From assembly GCA_013398015.1 (NCBI GenBank), contig VZRR01005726.1, positions 1 through 64,000 on the forward strand: 64,000 nt of DNA, read 5' to 3'. The translations under genes were made by a program, and so were the position numbers. The notes beneath the pieces were generated by a model that saw only the letters and a program-made list of their open reading frames with translations, searched no databases and was not told the DNA's origin. The DNA is from Oreocharis arfaki (Eukaryota; Chordata; Aves; Passeriformes; Paramythiidae). Of the stretch, positions 48,722-61,379 are shown in pieces; position 1 is the first letter of the stretch; each line of letters opens with the position of its first letter.

Positions 48722-48790
48722 CTTGTTCTGAGCAGGGGATTGGAATAGAGAGCCAGAAGTCCTCTCCTGCCTAAATCTTTGTGTTTGTGT
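48722..48790 (+). mobile_element. CR1 3' end fragment
   Basis: GAGCAGGGGATTGGAATAGA followed by a diverged CTCTCCTGCCTAAATCTTTG matches the last bases of a CR1. Only the tail is present and it is diverged, so confidence is moderate. Confidence 0.55.
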
Positions 48791-51700
48791 GATAGTTTAG
48801 AATTGTTTGTTCATTAGAATTCTGAGCTTGAATTTTTAGCCCAGGCACAAAAGGTCCTTCTGATTTTATGTTTTGATTTTTTTCCCCATGATTTTATGAA
48901 ATATCTATTCCTATGGATTTTCTGTATCAGTTTATGTAGGCCTACGATACAACACACTGAGCAGTCCAATATTTGTCTTTAATGCTATGATTCTCTCACT
49001 CCCAGCTTGTGGGCCTATCTTGAAATTTTCCTTTTATCAGTTTTTGTATATGTGAAGAGTATTTGCATAATCCAGTCATACTTCTATGAGTACGTGTGAC
49101 TACTTAAGTTCCAAGCCATTTGTGCTGGAGGATGCTGCACACTGGGCTTCTTAATATGACCTTCTCTCTCTATATTGTTGAATGAATTGTAAATTAAACA
49201 CACTTTATTCTTTTTTAGCTGCTATGTTTCCTTGGGAGATGTGCTTTCACCAGTTCTACAGCTGTCTTTGCTTGTAAAAGGGTCCTTTTCCACGGTGACT
49301 TTGTTTTTAAATTGGATGTACATTATTTCAGGAATCACATGAACTCTACCGCTGCCAAATTGTGCCATATTTATTATGTATTAAATGTTTGGCAAGGCTC
49401 AGTTCTCAACTGGTAGCTCATTTGTGTAGCTTATTTTTCCCAACTGACATTCCTGCATGGATCATAGCATTATCAAAGCTTCCAAATAACTTTCTTAGTC
49501 TCCTTTCCAGGCTGCCATTGTTCTCAGTCTTTTATTCATGGTGAGGAGGAGGACATAATTATTTTCCTGCCTATTCCATACTCTTTCTTGCTTCCAACAT
49601 ACTTCAAAGCATTGCTATCAGTTTCAAGCTTTCTACCAGGTTTCCCAGTGTGCATGGCACTTGATCTGCTCATCTTTTCCAAAGTCTACTTTCAAACAGG
49701 ACTAAGGATGGGCATTTAATGCAAGTGGCCTAAAGTATTCCAAAGGCTATCAATGAATAACCATTAGCTACAACAATTGTAGCCCCAAAAACACCTAAAA
49801 ACTTTGGAAATTTCGTGATTCTTGTTCAGTTCTGCACCTCATGTTCCATGGAAAGTTTAATTATGACCATAGCAACTGCCAAAGCTATGTGAATACAATT
49901 TGATGATGTCAAAAATCAGATTTATATTTTATGCTGCTGTTGTCCTATTAAAGCCCAGGCATAGTTCAAATTCCACACTGATAAATTCTTAGGTAATAGA
50001 CTAGATCAAGTACCTGTGACCCTGTCAGCAACTTCTCTATCACTGACCACACCATAGCATTTACATGCCTTCAGGTTCTAGCAAGGCGAGGTTGGATTCC
50101 ACCAGACTCAGCAGTCACAGATTTTGGTACCAGATGATGGTTGGTTTCTGTGTCCACCACTTCTGGTGAGACAGATAGGCATGGTCACGAAGGAAACAGT
50201 GCTGTGGGGCACACAGCCTTCAACCTGCAAGCAATTCCAGCACAGCACTCCTATCTCGTTAAACCTGGGCAGTTCACTTAGTCAGACTCCTTGATCTCTT
50301 ACTCAGACAGTCTCACCTGGGAGAGTCTCAGCCAGTCAGCTTTTTGTAGCATCCAAGGTGGTGTGAAGAACAGCCACCAGAAGAGCTGTTCTGTGCACCT
50401 CCTCCCACAGCTGTTTGCCATGCATGTCCTTTAGGAGCTAACTCACAGGAGTGCCATCACCTCTGAAGCTGGAGTAGAATAGCAGTGTACACCTCAGTGC
50501 TCTCAGTTTAAGTATCAGGCATAGGGGATTAGCTCCTCCGAGTGAAAAGGATCTGTATAGAAATAAGGGACAAATGCTTAGTAAAATCACCAACTACCTG
50601 GAAATGGGAACAGCTCTGGCTTCAGGGTTGTATCCTGACATGACCTGTTGCTGTTGGTCCGTGGACTGGTGGAGAGATAGATATATGTTGATGATATCCT
50701 GTTAATTGAAAATTAGTTATTTTGTGTCAATTTGGTAGAGAAGAAAAAAAAATTGTTATGCATATCCAGATATACTTTACTCAGAAGTGTGAGAAGGGGA
50801 AATACAAACCAGTGAGATGAGAGCAAGTGAGGTGTAAATTAATAGATGTAGGTGAGGCCAGATTGCACGAGCCACCAACTAGGCAGCCTAGGATGGAGTC
50901 ACGGCCACAGACCCAAGTAACAGTCTTGGCTGGTGCACTCAGTGTTGTGACCTGAAGGGCAGAAAAGAGCACGTTTAGCCAAAGTGAAGATGCTGTACAG
51001 CCATGACATTCATCACCATGGCTGATCGGGCACTATGGTGGTGACAGCACTGTTGCCTAGCAGCTTCAGAAAGCTGCTTCACTCTTTTATAGCTGTTGAA
51101 TGAGTGGACAAGGTTCACTGAACCTCCTCATGTCAGCACAAAAGCAGCACAAGTCAGCTGGAGCTTGGAGATTAACCTGCCTGCAGCACGGTCCTCCAAG
51201 AAGACTAACAGGCTATTTAAAATAATAATACCAGTAAAAACCAACCAACCAAACAAACAGAAAACCCAAACAAAACAACTTCCATTATAATACCAACTAG
51301 AATACTGGTGAGTTTACAGGCAAGCAATTAGAAAGAAAAGGCTTTACATCTTTTGTTGCCTGCTGTGTCCTTGAAGGATGAACCTATGCTTTGAACTGTG
51401 ATTCTCACCATCTCAGAGGCAGACCTGCAGAAAAATATTCCCACGATTTATTTCTTGGAAGGTTATTTCCATTGTTTTTAAGGCCTAGTTTCTGGCTTCT
51501 GTTTGCTTGACCTGAATATTGCCAGCTCCTCACATGGCTTTCAGGCTGCCATCTCCTGCAGTTTCTTTTCTCCAGGCCGGTTTGATCATCATCAAGGCAC
51601 AATTACCCCATCCCTGTGCGGGATTCCACCTGATCCATCTTTAAAAGGAACTTACACAAACAGAGCGAGTATTGCCCATTGCCATCAGACTAATTTCCAG

Positions 51701-52388
51701 GTTCTCTGTAAACACTAGAAGTACACTTGACACACCATACAAAAACACAGCTCACAATATAAAGCCTTTTACCTTGAAAAAATGAAAAAAAATCACTTCT
51801 ATTTACAATTGATCTTATGTGATGTAATACAAAAATAACATGAGAACTAACATTTGCTTTATTGGTAATATGGCTTTAGCCACAAATTCTGAACTATTAA
51901 GATGCACAATCTGATTTTCCACTCCTGTCCTTTTTGTAGTTATTGGTATTGTTAGTGAGTGTTAGCAAAGCAGGTATATACAAAACAAGTGTTCCAAACC
52001 AGCTAGGTGAAATGTTGGACTAGAGTATCATTATCTCTCATCTAGCAGCATCTGTTGTGACCAGAACTGTTTTCATGCAAGACCTTAATGTGGTCAGACA
52101 GTTCAGGGAATGAGCAGACAGCAGAACCTGGGTTTGATAAACAGGTTCTGTAGTCAATGCACTGGTGCCTCACATGAACACCTTATCTTCCCATACGAGC
52201 ACGAGTACCAGTTAAATTGAAAGGACATGGGAGGGATGGAGACCTCTGTGCTAGTGCCCTAAAGAACGAGTAATTACGTGATGGAGTTGCTCCTCCCTGA
52301 AAATAACCAATGGAACATTGTGGGGAAAAAATGTATCATCCCACCCATAAAGATAGTGTAGATAAGTAAACATCTCTTCTGTGTTCAG

Positions 52389-52600
52389 TTGTGTCAAAGG
52401 CTCCGTGATGATGTGATGAAATTAAAATTGCCTGACCATAGCCAAATGATCAAAGAAATAAGAGCAGCCTCAGCTGTTCTCAGATTTAAAGTTATAGGAC
52501 TCATGGAGTGTCTAGATGTCACCACACTTCTTTCATCATTGTCATCTAAATTGTCTTCCACACCAGCAAAAGAACTTCAAAGAGTATTGAGAAACTTTCA
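52389..52600 (+). other. Candidate unassigned exon inside EPHA1 intron 2
   Basis: A 212-bp segment open in one frame for about 70 codons. It is bounded by a plausible acceptor (TCTGTGTTCAG, AG at 52387-52388) and a good donor (GTAAAG at 52601). The peptide reads like amphipathic helices (for example SQMIKEIRAASAVLRFKVIG, then LSSLSSKLSSTPAKELQRVL). I do not recognise the family and it has no Eph similarity. It could be an exon of a nested or fused gene, a pseudogene piece, or a chance open frame. The whole argument rests on coincidence of splice sites with the frame ends. Confidence 0.25.
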
Positions 52601-54540
52601 GTAAAGGGTCACAGAAACTTCAATTCTGGAATACACCACTGTGGTGATGCTATTTTTGGTTGGCTGGTCCAGCTTGCCTCCTGACAAATTTTTGCCAGAT
52701 ATATTTTAACTGAAGAGAAGCTCTTCACCGTATCAAGACAGGTGCCAGCAAGGTGCCTCTCTTGTCACCGGCTTTCCTCTGAGGAAACTACACCATGATT
52801 GTAGCACAGCTGTAATTACCTTCGAGGCTGAATCTGTTCCAGGAAGGTTTTTTGGTCATGGTGGCACGCAAATGCTACTATACAAAAGTCAAGACACTCC
52901 ATGGGCAAGATTGCAGCCAGGGAAAGGGGATAAAAACTGTTCCGTGGCACATGTTCTCCTAGGTGTTTCAGGCTTGGCACACCAGTGGTGTATTGTTGCT
53001 GAAAAACGGAGCTGTTCTGGAGTCTTGCAATTTTTCTTCAGGAAGAGATTTAATGGCCTCTCAGTTCTGTTGAAAATTCAATGAGATTGAGATACACTTG
53101 CTATGCATGGGTACACTGTAGCTGGCTTTACTAATTTAGCTGGTCTTTTCATCTTGGTGAAATTTTCTAACCCAAAGTTAAACAAGTTATTGGATTTCAG
53201 CATATGAACTCTTTAACTTTTCCAGTAGGAACTCTTATTAACTTTTCCAGCGGAGACACACATCTTAGTTTAGTAACTTTAAGCCTACTGGCAAGATGCT
53301 TGCCTTGCTTTTGCTTCTGTAAGTCTCTTAAAAGTATTGCTGTGCCCTTCTGTAGACCACAAATTGGAAGTCACTGTGCTAAGGTAATAGGACAGCAAAT
53401 GAGATAGAGGTCACAGCAGGCAGGCTCTTATCTGAAAGGAGACAGGGCAAGTCCGTGGTAAGCTGGAGATGGAGACAGTATTCTTATTGTGAGTCACAAG
53501 CTCTTCTGACTCCAGCCTGAGCCTACAATTTGCAATACTGTCACAGTCTGCTGCCTCTGCCACTGGTAGCCTACCTTTTCATCAGCAGGGGTGAAGTTTG
53601 TATTTGTCAACACAAAAAGCTTGTTTGTGTCTTTTTTTTCCCCACCTAAAAAACGCTAAAACCAAAAGAGACCACTTCACTGATGCCTGCAAAGCCTGAC
53701 ACAGCGGCTCCAGGATGTGCAAACTGTCTCAGTTGGTTTCCATCTTATCCCTGATGGTAGATCCTAGGAAGAGTAGCCCACAGATGGATGAAGGAATCAC
53801 AGCTTGTCCTAGATAGGATCCTTGACACAGAGCTAATCCAGAGAAGGCTCATTATACAGAAAAAGCAGAGTAAGCCTTCTGTACGCTTCAGAGCTTCAAA
53901 CTGTATAATTTCAGAGTCAATAAAGGCAGATATTAAAAGGCCTTTATCTTATCTTTGTATTTTTACTCACATAGCAGACCAAACCAATACTGTTTACTAC
54001 AAATATCTATTGGTGCCCGCCCTTCCAGGTTGTCATTGAAATCATTCCGAACAGCTTTTATAAAGACATCTTTCTTTATATGGAATCAAACCAAAGTGAG
54101 GAAAGTTGCTTTCCTTTTTTCCCCTTTTCCTGAACTTGCAGTGTTTTGAGGTTATTGACACAATACCTTTGCTTTGAGGTTGTTATTCACTTGACTCTAA
54201 TTGCTGTGCTGGAATTATTTTGCTCCGTATTACACCACCACATCAAGGTTTTCAGGAACAAACCTCTGGAACTAGGTGCCTGGGTTAGTATATGAGTTTC
54301 TGAGAAGTACAGAACACACATTTGTTCTCAAATCCAATGGCTACATCCTTAGAATTTTTAGGAAGCCAAGCTACTAAGTTATGGCACTCTCCCGAATGCA
54401 TTGGCATTTGTTTTCTTAGCAACTTTTAGAGAATTCTAAAAGATTTTGAGAGTTTGAAGACTAGATTAGACTTAAAAAAAGAAGAGAGTTTAAAAGGCAT
54501 TTTAAAGAATAACATGCAAAGAGTTTAAGAACTCTAGCTT

Positions 54541-54618
54541 TCTTGGAGCAGGGAATTGGACTAGATGATCTCCAAAGGTCCTTTCCAACCTAAATCTTTC
54601 TATTATTCTGAATCTCAT
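54541..54618 (+). mobile_element. CR1 3' end fragment
   Basis: GAGCAGGGAATTGGACTAGA, GATCTCCAAAGGTCC and TTTCCAACCTAAATC followed by a TATTATTCTGAATC tail are the standard CR1 terminus on the plus strand. Confidence 0.85.
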
Positions 54619-57355
54619 AGAAAGTTTTCTCTCACATCAAAAAAACACAAGTTCACTCACTGCTAAAATGAGGAAGTCTGACTAACACTGTTCCCCACTT
54701 CTCCTAGAAGAATGTTGCCCATACTATGGCCAAACTAATGACTGGAGTAAGGCAACAGTGACTGGAATGGAGTGGGTAAAAAGTTATATTATCAAAGGAG
54801 GTTGATTCAATGTCATTGGCAGACAAACTGGAGAGCCAAGTAATTAATATTGATTGAGCCAGACTTTACCACACATGTTTATTAAGAACATTACATTAAA
54901 AATCAGAGGCATACATTTTGATTTTGCAGCAGATTCTTTGAGGATGGGAGACAGTTGCCTGGCAACTTCTGGTCTCATCACCCTTTCATTAAATGTTGTA
55001 TGTAACAGTTTTCCTCTACTACTTTGAATTTAAAAGCTTCAGTGGATAATGAAAAGAAGTCAGAAGCATATTTAACAATAGTTCTGTATTGTTAGCATAA
55101 ATAATATCCTCATTTTACTTCCTTTACCCATCAGCAGTAGAGTCTAGAAAAAACATGTCTGACTCCCTTGTTATTTCTTTGCACCACACTGCATATGAAA
55201 CTGTGCAAGAGTCAGTGCCAAGCATCTTTGCCCTGAAGAACTGAGTCTGGAAGAAGCTGGGCTGAGATGAGCTAAGAAATACAGGGGTTAGCAGTTGGAT
55301 TTTTTTCCAGCAGTAGACTTTAAAGGAATTTTGGGGGTTTTTTTGCTAGAGTTGTCACCACTGAAAGTGAAACTTTGGTACTGTATCATGTAAGTTTTGA
55401 AAATGTATTTTCAGGACATGCACCACACCAGCTCATGTCTTTAAGTGAGACATGCAAAAACCACTTTCTGGTGACACTTGTCTGTGGTACTGCCTTGGGA
55501 TAAACTGCTAATGGAAAGCTGTCTAATTCTCAGCCTCCAAATGCAATTATGCTTTTCCCATCAGCTCTGTGGAGGCAGATGCACATTGAAAAGTTTTTCT
55601 AAAAGCCAGTCCTTACACTGGCAGTGTATGAAAGATACTTTGCTCTTATTCTCCTTTCTAACTTATTTTCTTCTACCTCAGTATACTTTAGGATGTGTTG
55701 TAAATTCAGTTCTGTAACGTTTCCCAGGTTTTCAGTTAAAGACTGCAAGAGGTTACTAAGTGATTCTCCCTTCTGGTTGATCAATTGGGACCGATCTGTC
55801 AGTCTCTTTCTTTTTTTGCTATCATAAATCCTTTGACCTCCAGTCAGTGAAATAAGTGTAAATCCTGTGTGCTGCAGGTCTATGCCAGCTGGATCAGATT
55901 AAGAGGGTGGGGTAACACTGGAGATTAATTATGTGGAGAAAAGAGGGAACAAGAAGGGACACATAGATACCATCCACAGAACTTCCTGGGAGGAGACTGC
56001 TAGTATACACTTAGGTCATAAGGCTGAAATCATCCAGAGAGGAGCTTGTGCTATCAGCAGGGCTTGCTGGCTTGGAGAAAGCTCTCCAACACTTTTCAGA
56101 GTGGGGCCATGTAGAAGGTACGCTCTAAGACATGGCATAAAAACAGAGCCTCTTTGGCACTCTGTGGGTCCATCTCTTGTACCATTAGCAGAGGGACCTG
56201 GTCTGTGGGGAGACAAGCTGTTGTGCTGTGAGCACAGGAGGTGGTGGTGCTGAAGAAATGTGTGAATCTCATGCTCAGCCCATGAGATTTGACAAGACTG
56301 GAGTAACACAGAGACTGAGAGGCCTTGTTTAAATTGCATCTTAACCTGGGGTGTGATTTAAAACCAAGATGCTTAAACTTGTGCCAATACCTATGTGGGC
56401 ACTTGTTTCAATTTAATTTGATTAAACATTTAAAGCATAATGAGAAAGGCAGTCAGCATTGGGGGAAAAGGGATCTAGGTTATTTTCCCTGTGGACAAAA
56501 CCTTGTTTTCCAAATTTTCAGTTCTCATATATGAGTTACTCAAAAGAGAATGTTCTTTGCCTTTTGTATATGGCATGTGGTAAGGAAAAAAAAACTAGAA
56601 CCACCTAAAATTTGACAAAAGTATACATTAAAACCAGTATCAAACTTTACTGGATTAATGCAAATAGGATTAGAGAGGTCATATAACCAGCTGAGCCCAT
56701 GTCCTCCTCTCAGCCATTATTTGCCTGGGGAAGATGCAGAACCTAAATGCAATATGAAGTCAGGAAAATCAACTGAGTTTTAATAGTTAAATTAGGTTTT
56801 GCAAAATACCCCACTTAAAGAAGCATGAACTCCAAGTTAATGAGTGCTTGCTCTGGAACAGTCCTTCTGCAATTTACCTTCCTATTATGCCAGGCCATCT
56901 TTGCTCTTACTCCCCAGTGCTGTGCATTATTTCCAGGGGCAGATAATAGTCCTGGTCTGGTAGGTCCCACTGTACACTCTGAATGTAAACCGTGGCAGAG
57001 AGAAGTGGCCAATACATGGGAGTAGTGGATCTTTTACTCAATCTCCAAGATAAGGCAGTGCATGAAAGAAGTAAATTGGTACCAAGGTAGGATGAAGTGG
57101 ATGTACAAAGGTCTATGTAAGTCAGATCCTAACTGCAGGATCCTCTTTGCTCCCTGTGTACAACGTTTAGGCAGCCATGGGGCTCTAGGTCAGATGTAGC
57201 TTTTGTTGGGGGCAAGAGACCTTTTACCTGGCCAGGCTTTGAGCCCCAAACCCTATGTAATAATTGATTTTTAGGCAAGATTTTGTCATATTTGAAGTGA
57301 AACTTGTTTCTCTCATCTGTCTAACAATATGTGTTTTCTTCTCCCCTGGGAGCAG

Positions 57356-57631
57356 TGGAGTGAAGTGCAGCAGATGATCAATGGTACCCCGATCTACATG
57401 TACCAGGACTGCAGCGTGCTTTCCGAGGGTGACACCGATCACTGGCTTCGCACCAACTGGATTTATCGGGGTGAGGCAGCCTCCCGCATTTATGTGGAGC
57501 TAAAGTTTACTGTGAGGGACTGCAAGAGCTTCAAAGGTGAAGTGGTGACCTGCAAAGAGACCTTCAACCTCTATTACATGGAGTCCGAACAAGATGTCGG
57601 GATCCAGTTCCGTCGCCCGCTGTTCACCAAG
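57356..57631 (+). CDS. EPHA1: EPHA1 exon 3: ligand-binding domain, first large part
   Basis: This 276-bp exon (92 codons, phase 0 to 0) encodes precursor residues 46-137 of the jelly-roll ephrin-binding domain. It begins WSEVQQMINGTPIYMYQDC and contains the conserved NWIYR (about residues 76-80), FTVRDCKSF and CKETFNLYYMESEQDVG blocks, ending at RRPLFTK. The wording INGTP.YMYQDC, DTDHWLR.NWIYRGE and ESxQDVGIQ.RRPLF is diagnostic of EPHA1 among Eph receptors. Most Eph genes encode this region and the next in a single exon of about 660 bp; the extra intron here agrees with the mammalian EPHA1 structure. The donor AAG|GTCTGT is weak but gives the correct reading frame. Confidence 0.95.
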
Positions 57632-57658
57632 GTCTGTATTGCTGGGGGTGAAGACTGA

Positions 57659-57704
57659 GTCATATCTTTCAGCTTAAACTTGTCATATCTTTCAGCTTAA
57701 GCTA
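57659..57704 (+). repeat. 23-bp tandem duplication at the start of intron 3
   Basis: Two copies of a unit beginning TCATATCTTTCAGCTTAA are spaced 23 bp apart, about 30 bp after the weak exon 3 donor. Each copy contains a TTTCAG string that looks like a splice acceptor but is too close to the donor to be used. Confidence 0.85.
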
Positions 57705-59027
57705 GGTGTGTCCTGCTGGCTGGGATAGGCCAGGAGAACCAGCATCTGGGGAAGGGCATGGATAATAAATGTTGTCCTTAGAGTAAACTTTACCCCTAGT
57801 GCCCTCTGTGATGCTCAGAGCAGTCTTTGCCACAGGAGGCACAGGAGATTTCAAATGAGATCAGACCTGTGTTCTGCGTAACCTCTTATTTAACCAGACA
57901 CCATGTAGGTAAGGATTCTAAAGGGTTGTGACAGGGCTGGATGGTTACACCAATCTTTAGAAATAGTGAAGCAGAGACCAAAGGAATTTTACTTGCCTTA
58001 GGTAATAAAACAAGATTAAACCAAGCAAAGAACAGAATCCAATTCAGGTCTCAGTGGTCTCTGATTGCCATGAGATATAGGGTCTTATATAGGGTCTTAT
58101 TTTATAAACCTGGAGGTGATGGCTTGCTACAGTGAAATACTCCCTGGCGTAAAAGTATTTAGCACTGCTATATTTTACCTGCTGTTTTCCTCAACGTTGT
58201 GCCCTCTTGCCATGGAAACATTGGAATTGCAGAATAGAGAACCTCTGCTTTTTTTTTCAGAGGAAATTCTATAAACCAGTTCTGTTTTAATAGAAGCCAC
58301 AGACCCAAATTATTTGACTGCCCTTTCCTTTGCAGTTTAGATGGGATGTGATGAAAACAATGAGTTGTAAAGGCCACGACAGGCAGAGCAGAACTGTGGT
58401 AACTGATTCCCCTCCCTTCCCAGTGCTCCTCCACCTCCTCTGCAGCCTACAGCACGAGTTCGTGCGATACCTCCACAACTTCTAAACATGCCTTATGATC
58501 CCACTGCCAAATGCAGCTGCTCTACAGAGCCTTTCATCTCCCATCCAACTACAAGGAGTGGGTGGTGGCGTACAACGGGAAGGGGCCCGCGGAGGAGAGG
58601 ATCAGTTATCAGGCTCTCCCACCAAGAAGAAAGGCCACCCCACCCGCAGTCCAGCTCTTCCATGTCACAGGGTGTCACAAAGGCCTTTCCCATTTGCTCA
58701 AGCATGGAAAGTATCCTCAGTCACTCACTCATTCTCATCCTTTGTTTGCAGAGGCAGTAGGAATGCAAAGCATGGAAGCATTTTTTACCCAAGTACCTAC
58801 AGTGCTGAAATATGTTGAGTGCTGCACAAGGAGCACCTTACAGTAGATGGTCTGAGCTGCAGCAACTACAGCCTAAAAACAGGTGGCTGTAATTCCCTGG
58901 TTGGTTTCAAAGCACAGCCCTTGAGTGGTGTTGTGAATTTACCACATGCAATTTGAAAACAAAGAAAATTATCACAGAAAAGAGATTTGCTCCTGTAAGG
59001 GGCAGTTCCTAAAGACCTCAGAAATCA

Positions 59028-59058
59028 GAGACTCAGAACTGCAGAAGTTCTGAGTCTC
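59028..59058. repeat. Perfect inverted repeat, 13-bp arms
   Basis: Arms GAGACTCAGAACT and AGTTCTGAGTCTC enclose a 5-base loop (GCAGA). It lies 255 bp before the exon 4 acceptor. In RNA it would form a stable stem-loop; a role is not shown. Confidence 0.9.
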
Positions 59059-59312
59059 AGGGTACTGCAGAAGACCAGTGAATGACTACAGAGCAGTTGA
59101 AGGAGATGATGGAAGGTACAGAAGCAGGAAAAGATGCCTGCCCCATTTTTTTTCCAAGTGCAAAGAAACCATGCAGTGCAGTGGCATTAGAAGCAGTTGA
59201 CCAGACAGCCCCTAAAAGGCCTTAGTATAAAAGAGGCTTGAGAGGCATGAGTATCTCAGCTGCTGTGGCCTGCTCAGACAGTAAAACTGTTGTCTCTCTC
59301 TTTTTCATGTAG

Positions 59313-59703
59313 CTCAACACGGTGGCAGCAGATCGAAGCTTCACAAGCAGAGACATCGAGTCGGGGGCCATGCAGCTGAACACAGAAGTGTGCCCCATTG
59401 GGAAGCTCTCTCGCCGGGGCTTCTACCTGGCTTTCCAGAACTCTGGGGCTTGCGTGGCCATGGTGTCTGTCCGAGTGTATTACAAGACTTGCCCGGAGGC
59501 AGTGCGGGGCCTGGCCCGCTTTCCAGAGACGCTGGCAGGGTCAGAAGGGCTGACAGAAGTGCCTGGGGTCTGTGTGGAGCACGCAGCTGAAGAAGTGGGC
59601 TCTCCCCCCAGGATGCACTGCAGCACTGACGGGGAGTGGTTGGTACCAGTGGGCCGATGCCTTTGCGCTGTTGGGTTTGAGGAAGTCGATGGGAGCTGCG
59701 TAG
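59313..59703 (+). CDS. EPHA1: EPHA1 exon 4: rest of ligand-binding domain and start of the Cys-rich region
   Basis: This 391-bp exon (130 codons plus one base, phase 0 to 1) encodes precursor residues 138-267. It opens LNTVAADRSFTSRDIESGA and contains the conserved RGFYLAFQNSGACVAMVSVRVYYKTCPE block that closes the ephrin-binding domain. It then has the EPHA1-like linker and the first Cys-rich (sushi-like) segment, RMHCSTDGEWLVPVGRCLC. The acceptor is TTTTTCATGTAG and the donor GTGAGT at 59704. The phase-1 exit is the usual Eph junction before the EGF-like exon. That exon, the fibronectin repeats, the transmembrane segment, kinase and SAM domains are not found in the remaining 4.3 kb and must lie beyond the window or in the gap. 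Confidence 0.95.
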
Positions 59704-61379
59704 GTGAGTATGCAGACACTAGCTGTAGGCCATGGGAGAGGTTCCAGAGAGCTGGAGATCAGAGTATCTGTAAGCAGAAAGTGGGATCAGGAGTGTTAGT
59801 GTGGTCTACCTCTCTCTTGCCTACCCTCTGTATCTTGTATCTTTCCTTCTCCTTACCTTCTCTTTTTCAGTTGTGATTTTTCTCCGCATGTGTCAGGTGT
59901 AAGACCTGCACACACCTCTCCACTCCCTCTTGGGCATCATCCAGGAGCTTTCAGCTCTGGAGCTAGTTTCTGCGAGCTGTAACTATGTGATTGACACTGA
60001 CTCACTCAGCAACTGGTTCTCAACCCTTAAACAGCAGCCTTGTTCTCCCAGGGCAGACGGGTCAGACACACAGAGCAGGGTATTTGTCCCGTGACTAGGA
60101 AGCGGAGAGGCAGAGGGGACAGGTTTCTCCTCTGTCCTCCCTTCTTCTTGGACTGGGATGGCTCTTCTGCCATGGGAAACCATGTAAAGCATATTGCACA
60201 ATACTGTGGTGCCAGAGTCAGAGCGAGCAAGGGTTGCTGGAATAAGAAGTGAAGGGCTCTCCCTCAGCTCCTTAAGGCAGCTTAGGTTGTCATGGGAGAG
60301 GACACGTGAGGTGTTTCGGGGGATATGCGTTACTGCAGGAAGGTAGGTGGAAGACAGCACATCTCTGCTCTTGTTGGCAGAGCTGTATGGCACAAGACTA
60401 AGGCCATAGGTATTCACACAGTGCTGTCAGATTAACCAGGTGCCCCATGTCTCTGCTTTTCTCTACTACAAGGATCTGGTGTCTCTGTGAATCCCTACTG
60501 CTTGCTGCTCGTTTTCCTTTGACAGCTGGAGAAGGTTGAAGCACAAGATCCTTGCCCTCCTCCAGCAATCCCCTCTCCTTGCACAGCCCAGCCAGTTTTT
60601 CCACTTAGGTGCTACAGAGCTCTCCCCGCCCTCCTGAGAGCACTCCTCTGGGAAGGGGCAGGGAAGCTGTCATGTCTGGACAAGCCTCGACTGCTATCGC
60701 AGCACAGGTTCATTCTACATCTGTGCTTTCATCCCACTCCGCCCAAGTACAGCTGCAGCCAGAAGTATCTTTTGTAAGACTAGTAGGGGCTGGGGAGGTC
60801 TCCCAGGAGAGGAAGGGAAGAAGGGAGAACCTAGCAGAAGTGGGGAAAGGTACTTCATGACCAGAACACTGTCTTACTGGAGCATCAGGGGAGAAGGTGA
60901 ATGCAGGAGGATATCTTAGGATCCTCTCTCTCAGCAGAAAAGACCAGACTGTGCAATGGACTGGGAGCAATTCAGGTCAGGATAAAGACTGAAATCACAG
61001 ATTTTACTTTGTCCTCAGAACATGTGAGGGCTTCTCCTTCAGACATGTCAAGTGGGACAGGATGGAAGACCTGGCAGTGTCATCTGATTCTGAGTTTTGC
61101 CTACAGTAGGGATCAAAAAAAAGGGAAAGCTGCACCTTTGCCTTGTAACAGGGAAAAGAACCTGACCTCTGCTACAGGACAGGAAACAACAGAAAGCCAG
61201 AGGTTCAGGTTCTTAACTAGTTCCCTCAACCTCTCAGTGAATTCCCAGCCGTATAAAACTCCGCTGAGTGCAGAATGGCTCAGCCACCCCACAGTCCCAG
61301 AAAAGCCGTGCCTGCCCGAGAGCATTCAGACACTGCTGCCCATAAACCCGGAGCTCGTGATTAACTTCCTCAAGTATGT

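Larger units (their letters stand above)
45710..57355 (+). other. EPHA1: EPHA1 intron 2 (11.6 kb)
   Basis: The intron runs from GTGAGT to GGGAGCAG. It carries CR1 tail fragments near 48722 and 54541, an A-rich simple tract near 51218-51281, and an unassigned candidate exon at 52389-52600. Otherwise I see nothing recognisable. Confidence 0.8.
57632..59312 (+). other. EPHA1: EPHA1 intron 3
   Basis: A 1.7-kb intron from GTCTGT to TTCATGTAG. It contains the tandem duplication at 57659 and the hairpin at 59028. Short open frames near 58490-58850 show no recognised domain. Confidence 0.8.

Noticed and set aside
58488..58846. Overlapping short frames in EPHA1 intron 3 that might be an extra exon
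   Set aside because: Three frames are open at once, there is no Eph similarity, and exons 3 and 4 already join in frame across this region.
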